Assembly: GCF_900099825.1 (NCBI RefSeq)
Contig: NZ_LT629693.1
Coordinates: forward strand, 3,483,001-3,547,000
Direction: 5' to 3'
DNA length: 64,000 nt
Source of the DNA: Bradyrhizobium ottawaense
GTDB taxonomy: Bacteria; Pseudomonadota; Alphaproteobacteria; Rhizobiales; Xanthobacteraceae
The notes under the pieces are model-generated. The model ran no database searches and was not told the DNA's origin. It saw nothing but the letters and a program-made list of their open reading frames with translations. Shown here one piece after another: positions 43,899-52,700 of this stretch (its first letter is position 1; every line of letters begins with the position of its first letter). The position numbers were made by a program, and so were the translations under genes.

Positions 43899-46016
43899 GT
43901 GACACAGACCGTAACCAAAAAACCTTCGCTCTCGGCGCCGTCAGCGCCGCGCCGGCCGCATACGTTCACCACCCACGGCATATCAGTGACGGACGACTAC
44001 GCCTGGCTCAAGGACGAGAAGTGGCAGGAAGTGCTGCGCGATCCCACGATCCTCGACGGCGATATCCGCACCTATCTGGAAGCCGAGAACGACTACACCG
44101 AAGGCCTGCTCGGCCACACCACGCCGTTGCAGAAGAAGCTGGTCGCGGAGATGCGCGGGCGGATCAAGGAAGACGATTCCAGCGTGCCGTCGCCGGACGG
44201 CCCGTTCGCCTATTTCCGTAAATTCCGCGAAGGCGGCCAGCACGAGATTTTCGCGCGCACGGCGCGCGACGGCGGCAATGAGACGACCGTGCTCGATGGC
44301 GACGCGCTGGCGGCCACCCACGACTATTTCAAGTTCGGCGGCAGCCGGCATTCGCCCGACCACAAGCTGCACGCCTGGAGCGCCGACACCAAGGGTTCGG
44401 AATATTTCTCGATCCGGGTCCGCGACTGGGCTGACGGCACCGACCGCGACGATCTGGTCGAGGAGACCGACGGCGGCGTGGTCTGGAGCACGGACGGCGC
44501 GAGCTTCTTCTACGTCAAGCTCGACGACAATCACCGCCCGATGCAGGTCTGGCGTCATCGTCTCGGCACCAAACAGGCCGACGATACGCTGGTCTATGAG
44601 GAGCAGGACTCCGGCTGGTTCACCCATCTGCACGAGAGTTCCTCCGGCCGGTTCTGCGTGATTGCCGGCGGCGACCACGAGACGTCAGAGCAGCGGCTGA
44701 TCGATCTGGCGCATCCCGAGACGCCGCCGCGGCTGGTCGCGGCGCGCGAGGAAGACGTGCAATATTCGATCGCCGATCGTGGCGACGAATTGTTCATTCT
44801 CACCAATGCGGACGGCGCGATCGACTTCAAGGTCGTCACCGCTCCCCTCGCTTCGCCGGAGCGGGCCAACTGGCGCGATTTGATTCCCTACCGCGAAGGC
44901 GTCTATGTGCTCGATGTCGAGCTCTACGCCAATCACATGGTGCGGCTGGAGCGCGCCAACGCGCTGCCTGCCATCATCATCCGCGACCTCACGAGCGGCG
45001 AAGAGCATGCCATCGCCTTCGACGAGGCGGCCTACTCGCTCGACACCATGGGCGGTTACGAATTCGAAACCACCAACCTGCGGTTTTCCTATTCCTCGAT
45101 GACGACGCCGTCGGAAGTCTATGACTACGACATGGCAAAGCGGACGCGCGTGTTGCGCAAGCGCCAGGAGATTCCGTCCGGCCACAACCCGGCCGATTAC
45201 GTCACCACCCGCATCATGGCGACGGCACAGGACGGCGCTCAAGTGCCGGTCTCGATCCTGCACCGCAAAGACCTGGTGCGCGACGGCAGCGCGCCGCTGC
45301 TGCTCTATGGCTACGGCTCCTACGGCATGGCGATGCCGGCCTCGTTCGCCGCCAACCGGCTGTCGCTGGTCGACCGCGGTTTTGTTTACGCGATCGCGCA
45401 TATCCGCGGCGGCGCCGACAAGGGCTGGGGCTGGTATCTCGATGGCAAGCGCGAGAAGAAGACCAACAGCTTTGACGATTTCGCGGCCTCTGCCCGCGCG
45501 CTGATCGAAGCTAAATACACGAATGAAAAACGCATCGTCGGCCATGGCGGCAGCGCCGGCGGCATGCTGATGGGCGCGGTCGCCAACCGTTCCGGCGAGC
45601 TGTTCGCTGGCATCGTCGCCGAAGTGCCGTTCGTCGACGTGCTCAACACCATGCTCGACGACACCCTGCCGCTGACGCCGCCGGAATGGCCGGAATGGGG
45701 CAACCCGATCGAGAGCGAAAAGGACTTTCGCACCATCCTGTCCTACTCGCCCTACGACAATGTCGCGGCCAAGGACTATCCGCCGATTCTCGCGATGGGC
45801 GGCCTGACCGATCCGCGCGTCACCTATTGGGAGCCGGCGAAATGGATCGCGCGCCTGCGCGCGACCATGACCGGCGGCGGCCCGGTGCTGTTGCGCACCA
45901 ACATGGGCGCCGGCCACGGCGGCGCGTCGGGCCGATTCAACCGGCTCGACGAAGTCGCGATCGTCTATGCGTTCGCGCTGTGGGCGGTGGGGATGGCGGA
46001 GAAGGGCGAGGTGTGA
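43899..46016 (+). CDS. ptrB: Oligopeptidase B (prolyl oligopeptidase family S9A)
   Basis: A 705-aa cytoplasmic serine peptidase cutting short peptides after Arg or Lys. An N-terminal beta-propeller (about 70-430) gates a C-terminal alpha/beta hydrolase. The nucleophile Ser552 is in GHGGSAGGML; the catalytic Asp is in GGLTDPRV and the His in AGHGGASGRF. The GTG at 43899 has GAGG 5 bp upstream; ATG 43869 lies inside a repeat element and would add ten residues. It is transcribed alone. Confidence 0.93.
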   Translation: MTQTVTKKPSLSAPSAPRRPHTFTTHGISVTDDYAWLKDEKWQEVLRDPTILDGDIRTYLEAENDYTEGLLGHTTPLQKKLVAEMRGRIKEDDSSVPSPDGPFAYFRKFREGGQHEIFARTARDGGNETTVLDGDALAATHDYFKFGGSRHSPDHKLHAWSADTKGSEYFSIRVRDWADGTDRDDLVEETDGGVVWSTDGASFFYVKLDDNHRPMQVWRHRLGTKQADDTLVYEEQDSGWFTHLHESSSGRFCVIAGGDHETSEQRLIDLAHPETPPRLVAAREEDVQYSIADRGDELFILTNADGAIDFKVVTAPLASPERANWRDLIPYREGVYVLDVELYANHMVRLERANALPAIIIRDLTSGEEHAIAFDEAAYSLDTMGGYEFETTNLRFSYSSMTTPSEVYDYDMAKRTRVLRKRQEIPSGHNPADYVTTRIMATAQDGAQVPVSILHRKDLVRDGSAPLLLYGYGSYGMAMPASFAANRLSLVDRGFVYAIAHIRGGADKGWGWYLDGKREKKTNSFDDFAASARALIEAKYTNEKRIVGHGGSAGGMLMGAVANRSGELFAGIVAEVPFVDVLNTMLDDTLPLTPPEWPEWGNPIESEKDFRTILSYSPYDNVAAKDYPPILAMGGLTDPRVTYWEPAKWIARLRATMTGGGPVLLRTNMGAGHGGASGRFNRLDEVAIVYAFALWAVGMAEKGEV

Positions 46017-46025
46017 GTCTCGCCT

Positions 46026-46154
46026 GTCGTCCCGGCGAACGCCGGGACCCATACCGCGTGATTTATCCATGGGGCAGGATGGCTGACGTCGTCTTCTAAT
46101 TACCAAAGCCGGTGGCTATGGGTCCCGGGCCGCGCTTCGCTTGCCCGGGACGAC
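46026..46154. repeat. Palindromic repeat (GTCGTCCC family)
   Basis: It begins GTCGTCCCGGCGAACGCCGG, contains GGACCCATACCGCGTGAT and GGCTATGGGTCCC, and ends CCCGGGACGAC. It fills the gap between convergent ptrB and the RraA-like gene. Confidence 0.75.
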
Positions 46155-46162
46155 ATTGGCGC

Positions 46163-46882
46163 CTACCTTCCGTTCTTCTTCCGCCATGCCGCAAAATCTT
46201 TTGGCGTCTGCTCGTCGGTTGCGGGATAGAGGCCGAGGATCGAGCGGCCTCGGCCTACTTCCTCGGTGACGAAATCCTCGAACGCGGTCATCTCGACAGC
46301 CTCGTCGGCAATCTCATCAGCGAGGTGCGCCGGAATCACGATGACGCCGTCGCTGTCGCCGAGGATGACGTCACCGGGAAATACCGGCGCATCGCCGCAG
46401 CCGATCGGCACGTTGATCTCGATCGCCTGATGCAGGGTCAGATTGGTCGGCGCGCTCGGGCGGTGGTGAAAAGCGGGAAAGCCGAGTTTTGCGATCTCGG
46501 CCGAATCGCGAAAGCCGCCGTCGGTGATGACGCCGGCACAGCCGCGCTGCATCAGCCGCGTCACCAGGATGGCGCCGGCGGACGCCGCGCGGGCATCCTT
46601 GCGGCTGTCCATGACCAGCACGGATCCGGCCGGGCAATCCTCGATCGCCTTGCGCTGCGGATGGGCGCGATCACGAAACACGTCGATCTTGTTGAGGTCC
46701 TCACGCGCCGGCATGTAGCGCAGCGTGAAGGCTTCGCCGACCAGGACCGGCTGATCGGGACCCAAGGGGTGCACGTCCTGGATCATCTGGATGCGAAAAC
46801 CTCGCTTGAACAAAGCGGTGGCGACGGTGGCGGTCGAGACGGTCTTCAGCTTGTTACGGGTGGCGTCGCTCAGTTTTGTCAT
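46163..46882 (-). CDS. RraA-like protein, 4-hydroxy-4-methyl-2-oxoglutarate aldolase family
   Basis: A 239-aa member of the RraA/HMG-aldolase fold. The metal and substrate site GVITDGGFRDSAEI (about 118-131) is intact, with the conserved Arg-Asp. True RNase E regulator RraA is shorter (about 160 aa) and lacks the aldolase Asp, so an aldolase acting on an oxo-acid is more likely. It is the last gene of the leftward cluster with a lactonase, an IlvD-type dehydratase and an ABC importer, which suggests that it cleaves or decarboxylates a pathway intermediate. Confidence 0.85.
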   Translation of the reverse strand: MTKLSDATRNKLKTVSTATVATALFKRGFRIQMIQDVHPLGPDQPVLVGEAFTLRYMPAREDLNKIDVFRDRAHPQRKAIEDCPAGSVLVMDSRKDARAASAGAILVTRLMQRGCAGVITDGGFRDSAEIAKLGFPAFHHRPSAPTNLTLHQAIEINVPIGCGDAPVFPGDVILGDSDGVIVIPAHLADEIADEAVEMTAFEDFVTEEVGRGRSILGLYPATDEQTPKDFAAWRKKNGR

Positions 46883-46903
46883 GGTTCACGTCCTTGTTAT
46901 TCC

Positions 46904-46983
46904 ATCATTCCGGGGCGATGCAAAGCATCGAACCCGGAATCTCGAGATTCCGGGTCTGGTCCTTCGGACCATCCCGGAATGAC
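46904..46983 (-). repeat. Palindromic repeat (GTCATTCCGGG family) between lactonase and RraA-like genes
   Basis: It runs from ATCATTCCGGGGCGATGC to CCATCCCGGAATGAC and is the reverse complement of the element at 48114-48193. It lies between two genes of the same strand and likely the same pathway. Confidence 0.75.
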
Positions 46984-46991
46984 GGCGTTTC

Positions 46992-48083
46992 TCAAACCGC
47001 GCCGTGGGCTTCCACATAGAGCGCGTAGACCGAATGGCAGCTCGCCATGTAGAGGCGGTTGTTCTTCGGGCCGCCGAAGGTGAGATTGGCGCAGCGCTCC
47101 GGCAGGCGGATGAAGGCGAGCGGCTTGCCCGCCGAGTTGAACACCATGACGCCGTCGAGATCCTCGGACCTGCCCTTGAGCTGGAACACTTTTCGGCCGC
47201 CGACATCCGACGGTTCGGCCTGCAGCGCGCCGTTCGAACCCCAGCCGCACCACAGATTGCCGTCGCGGTCGACACGAAAACCGTCGATCGAGCCTTGGTC
47301 GGCGGCGTCGATCACCTTGGTCTTGCCGCCGAGCGTACCGTCGGCGCCGACGTCGTAGCTCCAGATGCTGCGGTTGGGCGTGCCCTTCCACTCGACGATG
47401 TAGAGCTTCTTCTCGTCCGGCGAGAACGCCAGCCCGTTGGGATTGACGAGATCGGTGAGCACGGCTGTGATCTTGCCGTCCTTGGCGATGCGGTAGACGT
47501 TGGTGGTGGCCTGTTCGGGCTTGTCCTTCTTGCCTTCCCACTCGCCATTGATGCCGAACAGCGGATCGGTGAACCAGATCGAATCGTCGGACTTGACCAC
47601 GATGTCGTTCGGCGCGTTCAGCCGCTTGCCCTCGAACTTGTCGGCCAGCACCGTGATCTTGCCGTCCTTCTCGGTGCGGGTGATGCGGCGCGTCACCGAA
47701 TGCTCGCAGGTCACAAGGCGGCCCTGACGGTCGCGCGCGTTGCCGTTGGCGTAATTGGCATTGGCGCGGAACACACTGGTCTGGTTGGTCTTCTCGTCGA
47801 ACTTCATGATCCGGTTGTTGGGAATATCAGAGAACAGCAGATAACCGCCCTCCGGAAAATACACCGGCCCCTCGGCCCAGCGCATGCCGGTCGAAACCTG
47901 TTCGACCGTGGAGGAATAGAGCCGGTATTTCGCAAAGGCAGGATCGAGGATCTGCACCGCCGGATCGGGGTAGCGCTGGTTCGGCGTGAACGGGAACGAT
48001 TGCGCGAAGGCTGCGCGGGACAGCAGCGTCGAGGCGGCAGCGGCGGCGGCCCCTGCGAGGATATTGCGTCGGGTAATGGTCAT
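46992..48083 (-). CDS. SMP-30/gluconolactonase family protein, Tat-exported
   Basis: A 363-aa six-bladed beta-propeller lactonase with a Tat-type leader (TRRNILAGAAAAAA, cleavage near AFA at about residue 27). Metal-ligand stretches are visible: WAEGPVYFPEGG (Glu), LNAPNDIVVKSDDSIWFTDP (Asn), and LVNPNGLAFSPDEKKLYI (Asn), with an Asp in GSIDGFRVDRDGNLW. It probably opens a sugar lactone in the periplasm. GGGAGGA lies 5 bp before ATG 48083. It is part of the GntR-linked catabolic cluster; a repeat separates it from the dehydratase gene. Confidence 0.9.
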   Translation of the reverse strand: MTITRRNILAGAAAAAASTLLSRAAFAQSFPFTPNQRYPDPAVQILDPAFAKYRLYSSTVEQVSTGMRWAEGPVYFPEGGYLLFSDIPNNRIMKFDEKTNQTSVFRANANYANGNARDRQGRLVTCEHSVTRRITRTEKDGKITVLADKFEGKRLNAPNDIVVKSDDSIWFTDPLFGINGEWEGKKDKPEQATTNVYRIAKDGKITAVLTDLVNPNGLAFSPDEKKLYIVEWKGTPNRSIWSYDVGADGTLGGKTKVIDAADQGSIDGFRVDRDGNLWCGWGSNGALQAEPSDVGGRKVFQLKGRSEDLDGVMVFNSAGKPLAFIRLPERCANLTFGGPKNNRLYMASCHSVYALYVEAHGAV

Positions 48084-48113
48084 GGTGGTCCTCCCTGTGA
48101 TTGTTTTTGATTT

Positions 48114-48193
48114 GTCATTCCGGGATGGTCCGAAGGACCAGACCCGGAATCTCGAGATTCCGGGTTCGATGCTTCGCATCGCCCCGGAATGAC
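48114..48193 (+). repeat. Palindromic repeat (GTCATTCCGGG family) between lactonase and dehydratase genes
   Basis: It begins GTCATTCCGGGATGGTCC and ends GCATCGCCCCGGAATGAC around the CCGGAATCTCGAGATTCCGG core. It sits 1 bp past the dehydratase stop codon and 30 bp before the lactonase start. Confidence 0.78.
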
Positions 48194-48194
48194 A

Positions 48195-49931
48195 TCAATA
48201 AATCGACGGTTCATCCACCGGCGCGCCAAAGCCGGTTTCGAGGAAATCGAAGTCGCAACCTTCGTTGGCCTGCTTGATATGTTTGGTGAACATCCAGCCG
48301 TAGCCGCGCTCGTAGCGACGCTCCGGCGGCTTCCATTCGGCGCGGCGTTTGGCCAATTCGGCCTCAGAGACGTCGAGATTGATGGTGCGCGCGTTGACGT
48401 CGAGCGTGATACGGTCGCCGTTCCGCACCAGCGCCAACGGCCCGCCGATATAGGCTTCCGGCGAGACATGCAGGATGCAGGCGCCGTAGCTGGTGCCGCT
48501 CATGCGCGCATCCGACAGCCGCACCATGTCGCGCACGCCCTGCTTCACCAGTTTGGTCGGGATCGGCAGCATGCCCCATTCCGGCATGCCGGGGCCGCCC
48601 TGCGGGCCGGCATTGCGCAGGATCATGACGTGATCCGCTGACACGTCCAGATTCGGATCGTCGACGGCCTTCTTCATCGACGGATAGTCGTCGAACACCA
48701 GTGCGGGACCGGTATGCTTGAGGAAGCGTGGTTCACAAGCGCTCGGCTTGATCACGCAGCCGTCGGGGGCGAGGTTGCCCTTGAGCACGGCGAGCGCGCC
48801 CTCGGCATAGATCGGATCCTTGACCGTGCGGATGACGTCGTCGTTATAGACTTCGGCGCGCGCGATGTTGTCACCGAGCGTCTGGCCGGTGACGGTCATG
48901 ACGTCGAGATGCAGATGCTCTTTGATGCGGCTCATCAGGCCGGGCAGACCGCCGGCGTAGAAGAAATCCTCCATCAGGTATTTGTCGCCGCTCGGACGCA
49001 CATTGGCGATGACAGGCACCTTGCGGCTGGCGGTCTCGAAATCGTCGAGCCCGATGTCCTGCCCCGCGCGGCGGGCCTGCGCGATCAGGTGAATGATCGC
49101 ATTGGTCGAGCAGCCCATCGCCATCGCCACCGTGATCGCGTTCTCGAAGGCCTTTCGGGTCTGAATCTTGTCCGGCGTCAGATCCTCCCACACCATCTCG
49201 ACAATGCGGCGGCCACTTTCCGAGGCCATGCGGATATGGCCGGCGTCGGCCGCCGGGATCGACGACGCGCCGGGCAAGGTCATGCCGATCGATTCGGCGA
49301 TCGCGGTCATGGTCGAAGCAGTGCCCATGGTCATGCAGGTGCCGTAGCTGCGCGCGATGCCGGCCTCGACATCGACCCAGTCCTTGTCGGAGATTTTTCC
49401 GGCGCGCCGTTCGTCCCAGAATTTCCAGGCGTCGGAGCCCGAACCCAGCGTCTTGCCCTTCCAGTTACCGCGCAGCATCGGCCCGGCCGGAAGATAGATC
49501 GCAGGCAGGCCCATGCTGGTGGCACCCAGCAGCAGGCCCGGTGTAGTCTTGTCGCAGCCGCCCATCAGCACGACACCGTCGACGGGATGGCCGCGGAGCA
49601 ACTCCTCGGCGTCCATCGCCAGCATGTTGCGATAGAGCATGGTGGTCGGCTTCAGGAACGATTCCGACAGCGAGAGCGCCGGCAGCTCCATCGGAAAACC
49701 GCCGGCCATCAGGATGCCGCGCTTGACGTCATCGACGCGCGACTTGAAATGCATGTGGCAGGGCTGCGCATCCGACCAGGTGTTGAGGATCGCAATCACC
49801 GGCCGATCCTTCCATTCCTCCGGCGCGTAGCCCATCTGCATCGCGCGCGAGCGATGGCCGAAGGCGCGCAGATCATCGGGCGCGAACCAGCGCGCGCTGC
49901 GGAGGTCGGCAGGGTTCTTTCTGGCGGTCAT
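48195..49931 (-). CDS. IlvD/Edd family sugar-acid dehydratase (L-arabinonate dehydratase-like)
   Basis: A 578-aa [Fe-S] dehydratase that removes water from aldonates to 2-keto-3-deoxy acids. Cluster-ligand cysteines are Cys58 (DAQPCHMHF), Cys126 (MGGCDKTTPG) and Cys199 (YGTCMTMGTAS). MGCSTNAIIHL and LSDARMSGTSYGACILH are family hallmarks; the PC-H-F context favours the pentonate/aldonate group over branched-chain IlvD. Its ATG overlaps the permease stop (ATGA), so it is coupled to the ABC importer. Substrate stereochemistry is not determined. Confidence 0.93.
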   Translation of the reverse strand: MTARKNPADLRSARWFAPDDLRAFGHRSRAMQMGYAPEEWKDRPVIAILNTWSDAQPCHMHFKSRVDDVKRGILMAGGFPMELPALSLSESFLKPTTMLYRNMLAMDAEELLRGHPVDGVVLMGGCDKTTPGLLLGATSMGLPAIYLPAGPMLRGNWKGKTLGSGSDAWKFWDERRAGKISDKDWVDVEAGIARSYGTCMTMGTASTMTAIAESIGMTLPGASSIPAADAGHIRMASESGRRIVEMVWEDLTPDKIQTRKAFENAITVAMAMGCSTNAIIHLIAQARRAGQDIGLDDFETASRKVPVIANVRPSGDKYLMEDFFYAGGLPGLMSRIKEHLHLDVMTVTGQTLGDNIARAEVYNDDVIRTVKDPIYAEGALAVLKGNLAPDGCVIKPSACEPRFLKHTGPALVFDDYPSMKKAVDDPNLDVSADHVMILRNAGPQGGPGMPEWGMLPIPTKLVKQGVRDMVRLSDARMSGTSYGACILHVSPEAYIGGPLALVRNGDRITLDVNARTINLDVSEAELAKRRAEWKPPERRYERGYGWMFTKHIKQANEGCDFDFLETGFGAPVDEPSIY

Positions 49932-50788
49932 GACTGCGTGCCCCATTTCTGGACGGTATTGCGCTCGATGGTGCGGAAGATCAGGTTTTCGACAATGAGA
50001 CCGATGATGATCACGGTCAGCAAGCCCGCGAAGACCGCGGGAATATCCAGCAGGTTGCGGTTCTCGAAGATGAACCAGCCGAGGCCGCCCTGCCCCGACG
50101 ATACACCGAACACCAGTTCGGCGGCGATCAGCGTCCGCCAGGCAAACGCCCAGCCGATCTTCAAGCCGGTCAGGATCGAGCCGAAGGCGGCGGGGATCAG
50201 AATGCGCGCGACATACGGCAGACCGCGCAGACCGTAATTGCGGCCGACCATGCGCAGCGTGTTCGACACACTCTTGAAGCCGGAATGGGTGTTGAGCGCG
50301 ACCGGCCACAGCACCGAGTGGATCAGCACGAACACAAGGCTGCCATTGCCGAGCCCGAACCAGATCAGCGCCAACGGCAGCAGCGCGATTGCCGGCAACG
50401 GATTGAACATCGCGGTGACGGTTTCGAGAAAGTCGGTGCCGATCCGGGTCGAGATCGCCAGAATGGTGAAGATTGCGGCAAGCACGATGCCGGCGCCATA
50501 GCCCATGAACAGCACCCTCAGCGACGCCCAGGCGCGCAGCGGAATGGTGCCGTCTTTTACCTTCTCGAACATCGTGATGATGGTGTCGTGAAAGGTCGGA
50601 AACAGCAGCGGATTGTCGAGGAAGGTGCCGTAGGCCTCCCAGGCGGCTGCGAGAAAGACGATGATGACGGCCTTGCGGACGAAGCCGTCGTTCCACAGCA
50701 GTTCCAGCACCGTCAGTTTGCGCTCGACCTCGACCGGCACATCCGCGGTAGCGGCGGTATCGCGCAGCAGGATTCTCGCTTCACCCAT
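49928..50788 (-). CDS. ABC transporter permease, NitT/TauT (SsuC-like) type
   Basis: A 286-aa inner-membrane permease with about six helices. The loop RNYGLRGLPYVARILIPAAFGSILTGL (seen as the GLRGLPYVARILIPAA core) is the EAA motif that docks the ATPase, typical of SsuC/TauC. GAGGGAG lies 6 bp before ATG 50788, so ATG 50803 is rejected. It overlaps the dehydratase start by 4 bp and follows the ATPase gene by 11 bp. Confidence 0.92.
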   Translation of the reverse strand: MGEARILLRDTAATADVPVEVERKLTVLELLWNDGFVRKAVIIVFLAAAWEAYGTFLDNPLLFPTFHDTIITMFEKVKDGTIPLRAWASLRVLFMGYGAGIVLAAIFTILAISTRIGTDFLETVTAMFNPLPAIALLPLALIWFGLGNGSLVFVLIHSVLWPVALNTHSGFKSVSNTLRMVGRNYGLRGLPYVARILIPAAFGSILTGLKIGWAFAWRTLIAAELVFGVSSGQGGLGWFIFENRNLLDIPAVFAGLLTVIIIGLIVENLIFRTIERNTVQKWGTQS

Positions 50789-50799
50789 CGCGCGCTCCC

Positions 50800-51564
50800 T
50801 CAATGTGCCGTAACGGTATCGGCGAACAGCAGGTCGTGGATCTGCTTTTCCAGCCGGGCCGCGCTGCCGTCCTCGCTGGAGACCTGGTCGACATCGACCA
50901 CCTCGGCCTTGACCCGTCCGGGATGCGGCGACAGCAGCAGGATCCGGTTGCCGATCTTGATCGCTTCCGCGATCGAATGCGTCACGAACAGCACGGTGAA
51001 TTTGGTTTCAGCCCAGAGCTGCAGCAATTCGTCCTGGCAGGTGCGGCGCGTCAGCGCATCCAATGCCGCGAACGGCTCGTCCATCAACAAAATATCCGGC
51101 TCCATCGCCATGCCGCGCGCGATTGCGACGCGCTGCTTCATGCCGCCCGACAGCGTGTGCGGATAGGCATCGACCACCCGGGTCAGGCTGACCTTCTCGA
51201 TATAGGCCCGCGCCCGCTGCTCCGCCTCCTTGCGCGGCAACCGGCGGGTCATCAAGAGCGGAAACATGACGTTTTCCAGCACCGTCTTCCACGGCAGCAA
51301 CTGGTCGAATTCCTGGAAGATCATCATCCGGTCGGCGCCGGGCTCGGAGATCTCGCGGCCCGAGATCCGCATCTTGCCTTCGCTCGGCGTCATATAGCCG
51401 CCGACCGCCTTCAGCAGCGTCGACTTGCCGCAACCGGACGGGCCGAGCAGAACGAAACGGTCGGAGCGATCGACCGTGAAGCTGACCCGCTCGGTCGCGG
51501 TGACGACCGCGCTCGACGTCTTGTAGCGCAGCGTTACGTCACTGACGTCGAGAAGCGCGGCCAT
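50800..51564 (-). CDS. ABC transporter ATP-binding protein, NitT/TauT type
   Basis: A 254-aa ATPase. Walker A is GPSGCGKSTLL (about 39-49), the signature LSGGMKQRVAIARG (about 139), Walker B ILLMDEPFAALD (about 160). It powers the importer formed with the permease and the binding protein on either side. It starts 4 bp after the binding-protein stop. The family is SsuB/TauB-like. Confidence 0.95.
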   Translation of the reverse strand: MAALLDVSDVTLRYKTSSAVVTATERVSFTVDRSDRFVLLGPSGCGKSTLLKAVGGYMTPSEGKMRISGREISEPGADRMMIFQEFDQLLPWKTVLENVMFPLLMTRRLPRKEAEQRARAYIEKVSLTRVVDAYPHTLSGGMKQRVAIARGMAMEPDILLMDEPFAALDALTRRTCQDELLQLWAETKFTVLFVTHSIAEAIKIGNRILLLSPHPGRVKAEVVDVDQVSSEDGSAARLEKQIHDLLFADTVTAH

Positions 51565-51568
51565 GGGC

Positions 51569-52600
51569 TCAATTGCCCTTCAGGTCATGCGCGACCGGCA
51601 GATAATAGTCGGTCCAGGCTTTCGGCATGGTCTTCAGCGTGCCGGTCTTGAACAGATGGGCGGCGAACTTCATGGTGCCCTGCGGCTGCAGGTTCCATTC
51701 CATCATGCCGGGCTCCTTGAGCCACGCCAGCAGATCCTCGACGCTGGTCTTGTCGCCGGTGACTTCCTTGTAGATTTCGACCGCGGTCTTGGTGTCGCTG
51801 CGGATCAGGTCCTGTGCCTCCTTGGTGGCGTCGAACACCGCCTGGATGATCTTCGGGTTGGCATCGGCGAATTTCGTCATGGTGAAGAATTGCGCCTGAC
51901 TCAACGGCCCGCCCATGATGTCGGGCGACGACAGCACCACATGCGCGCCGGGCACGTTCTTCAGTTCGAGGAACGTAAACGGCGGGATCGCGAAGTGATT
52001 GCGCACCTCATGCTGGGCATTGGTCATCGCCACATAGGCGTCGGGATGGCCGAGCTGCACGGTGTTGGGATCGAGCTTCGCCCATTGGTCGGCGCCGAAC
52101 GCCTCGGACGCCGCAATCTGCAGCACGATCGCCTGCGTCGAGACCTTGACGGTCGGCACCGCGATCTTGTCGTTCGGGCCGAAATCCTTGATGGACTTGA
52201 TGTTGGCATCGCGACTGATCAGCGTCATCGGCTGCGCCGAGGTGGCGACAATGCCCTTGACCCCGCCGCGGGTACGATCCCACAGCAGCAACAGATTGCC
52301 GGTGCCGGTGTTGAGGATATCGACGCCGCCGGCCAAGAGCGCGTCGGTCTGCGCGCCGCCGCCGCTGAGATTGATCCACTTGGTGGTGACGCCGGGCACA
52401 CCCAGCGCCGCGGCATGCTTCTCGATCAGCTTGTTCTTTTCCATGATGTGCGAGGGCATGTAAAAAATGCCCGGCTGCCGCGACAGCGAGATCTCGCTCT
52501 TGGCCTGGGCCAGGGCCTGCGAAATCACCGGCGAGCCCGGCAGCACCATGGCGAACACCGCAACGGCGAACGCGCCAGCCCGCAAAATCATGTTTTTCAT
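51569..52600 (-). CDS. ABC substrate-binding protein, NitT/TauT type
   Basis: A 343-aa periplasmic protein with a Sec signal (1-32, ending ALAQA). The mature domain has SRQPGIFYMPSHIMEKNKLIEKHA and LNTGTGNLLLLWDRT, which fit the SsuA/TauA/NMT1-like fold. GGAGGAG lies 6 bp before the ATG. It is the first gene of the leftward operon that also encodes the dehydratase, so its ligand is probably the acid or lactone degraded there, although the family usually handles sulfonates, nitrate or thiamine precursors. Confidence 0.9.
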   Translation of the reverse strand: MKNMILRAGAFAVAVFAMVLPGSPVISQALAQAKSEISLSRQPGIFYMPSHIMEKNKLIEKHAAALGVPGVTTKWINLSGGGAQTDALLAGGVDILNTGTGNLLLLWDRTRGGVKGIVATSAQPMTLISRDANIKSIKDFGPNDKIAVPTVKVSTQAIVLQIAASEAFGADQWAKLDPNTVQLGHPDAYVAMTNAQHEVRNHFAIPPFTFLELKNVPGAHVVLSSPDIMGGPLSQAQFFTMTKFADANPKIIQAVFDATKEAQDLIRSDTKTAVEIYKEVTGDKTSVEDLLAWLKEPGMMEWNLQPQGTMKFAAHLFKTGTLKTMPKAWTDYYLPVAHDLKGN

Positions 52601-52640
52601 GTGTATCTCCTCCGGCGGTCGCGTTGACGCCTTTGGCGAG

Positions 52641-52662
52641 ATGCACTAATGTATTAGTGCAT
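52641..52662. promoter_or_regulatory. Perfect 10-bp-arm palindrome in the ABC/gntR divergent promoter
   Basis: ATGCACTAAT and ATTAGTGCAT flank a 2-nt centre. The site is 40 bp upstream of the binding-protein ATG and 38 bp upstream of the GntR gene. It is most likely the GntR operator controlling both directions. Confidence 0.7.
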
Positions 52663-52700
52663 TTGATGCAAGCACCTTCTGAAACGGCTGGCCTAGCCTG

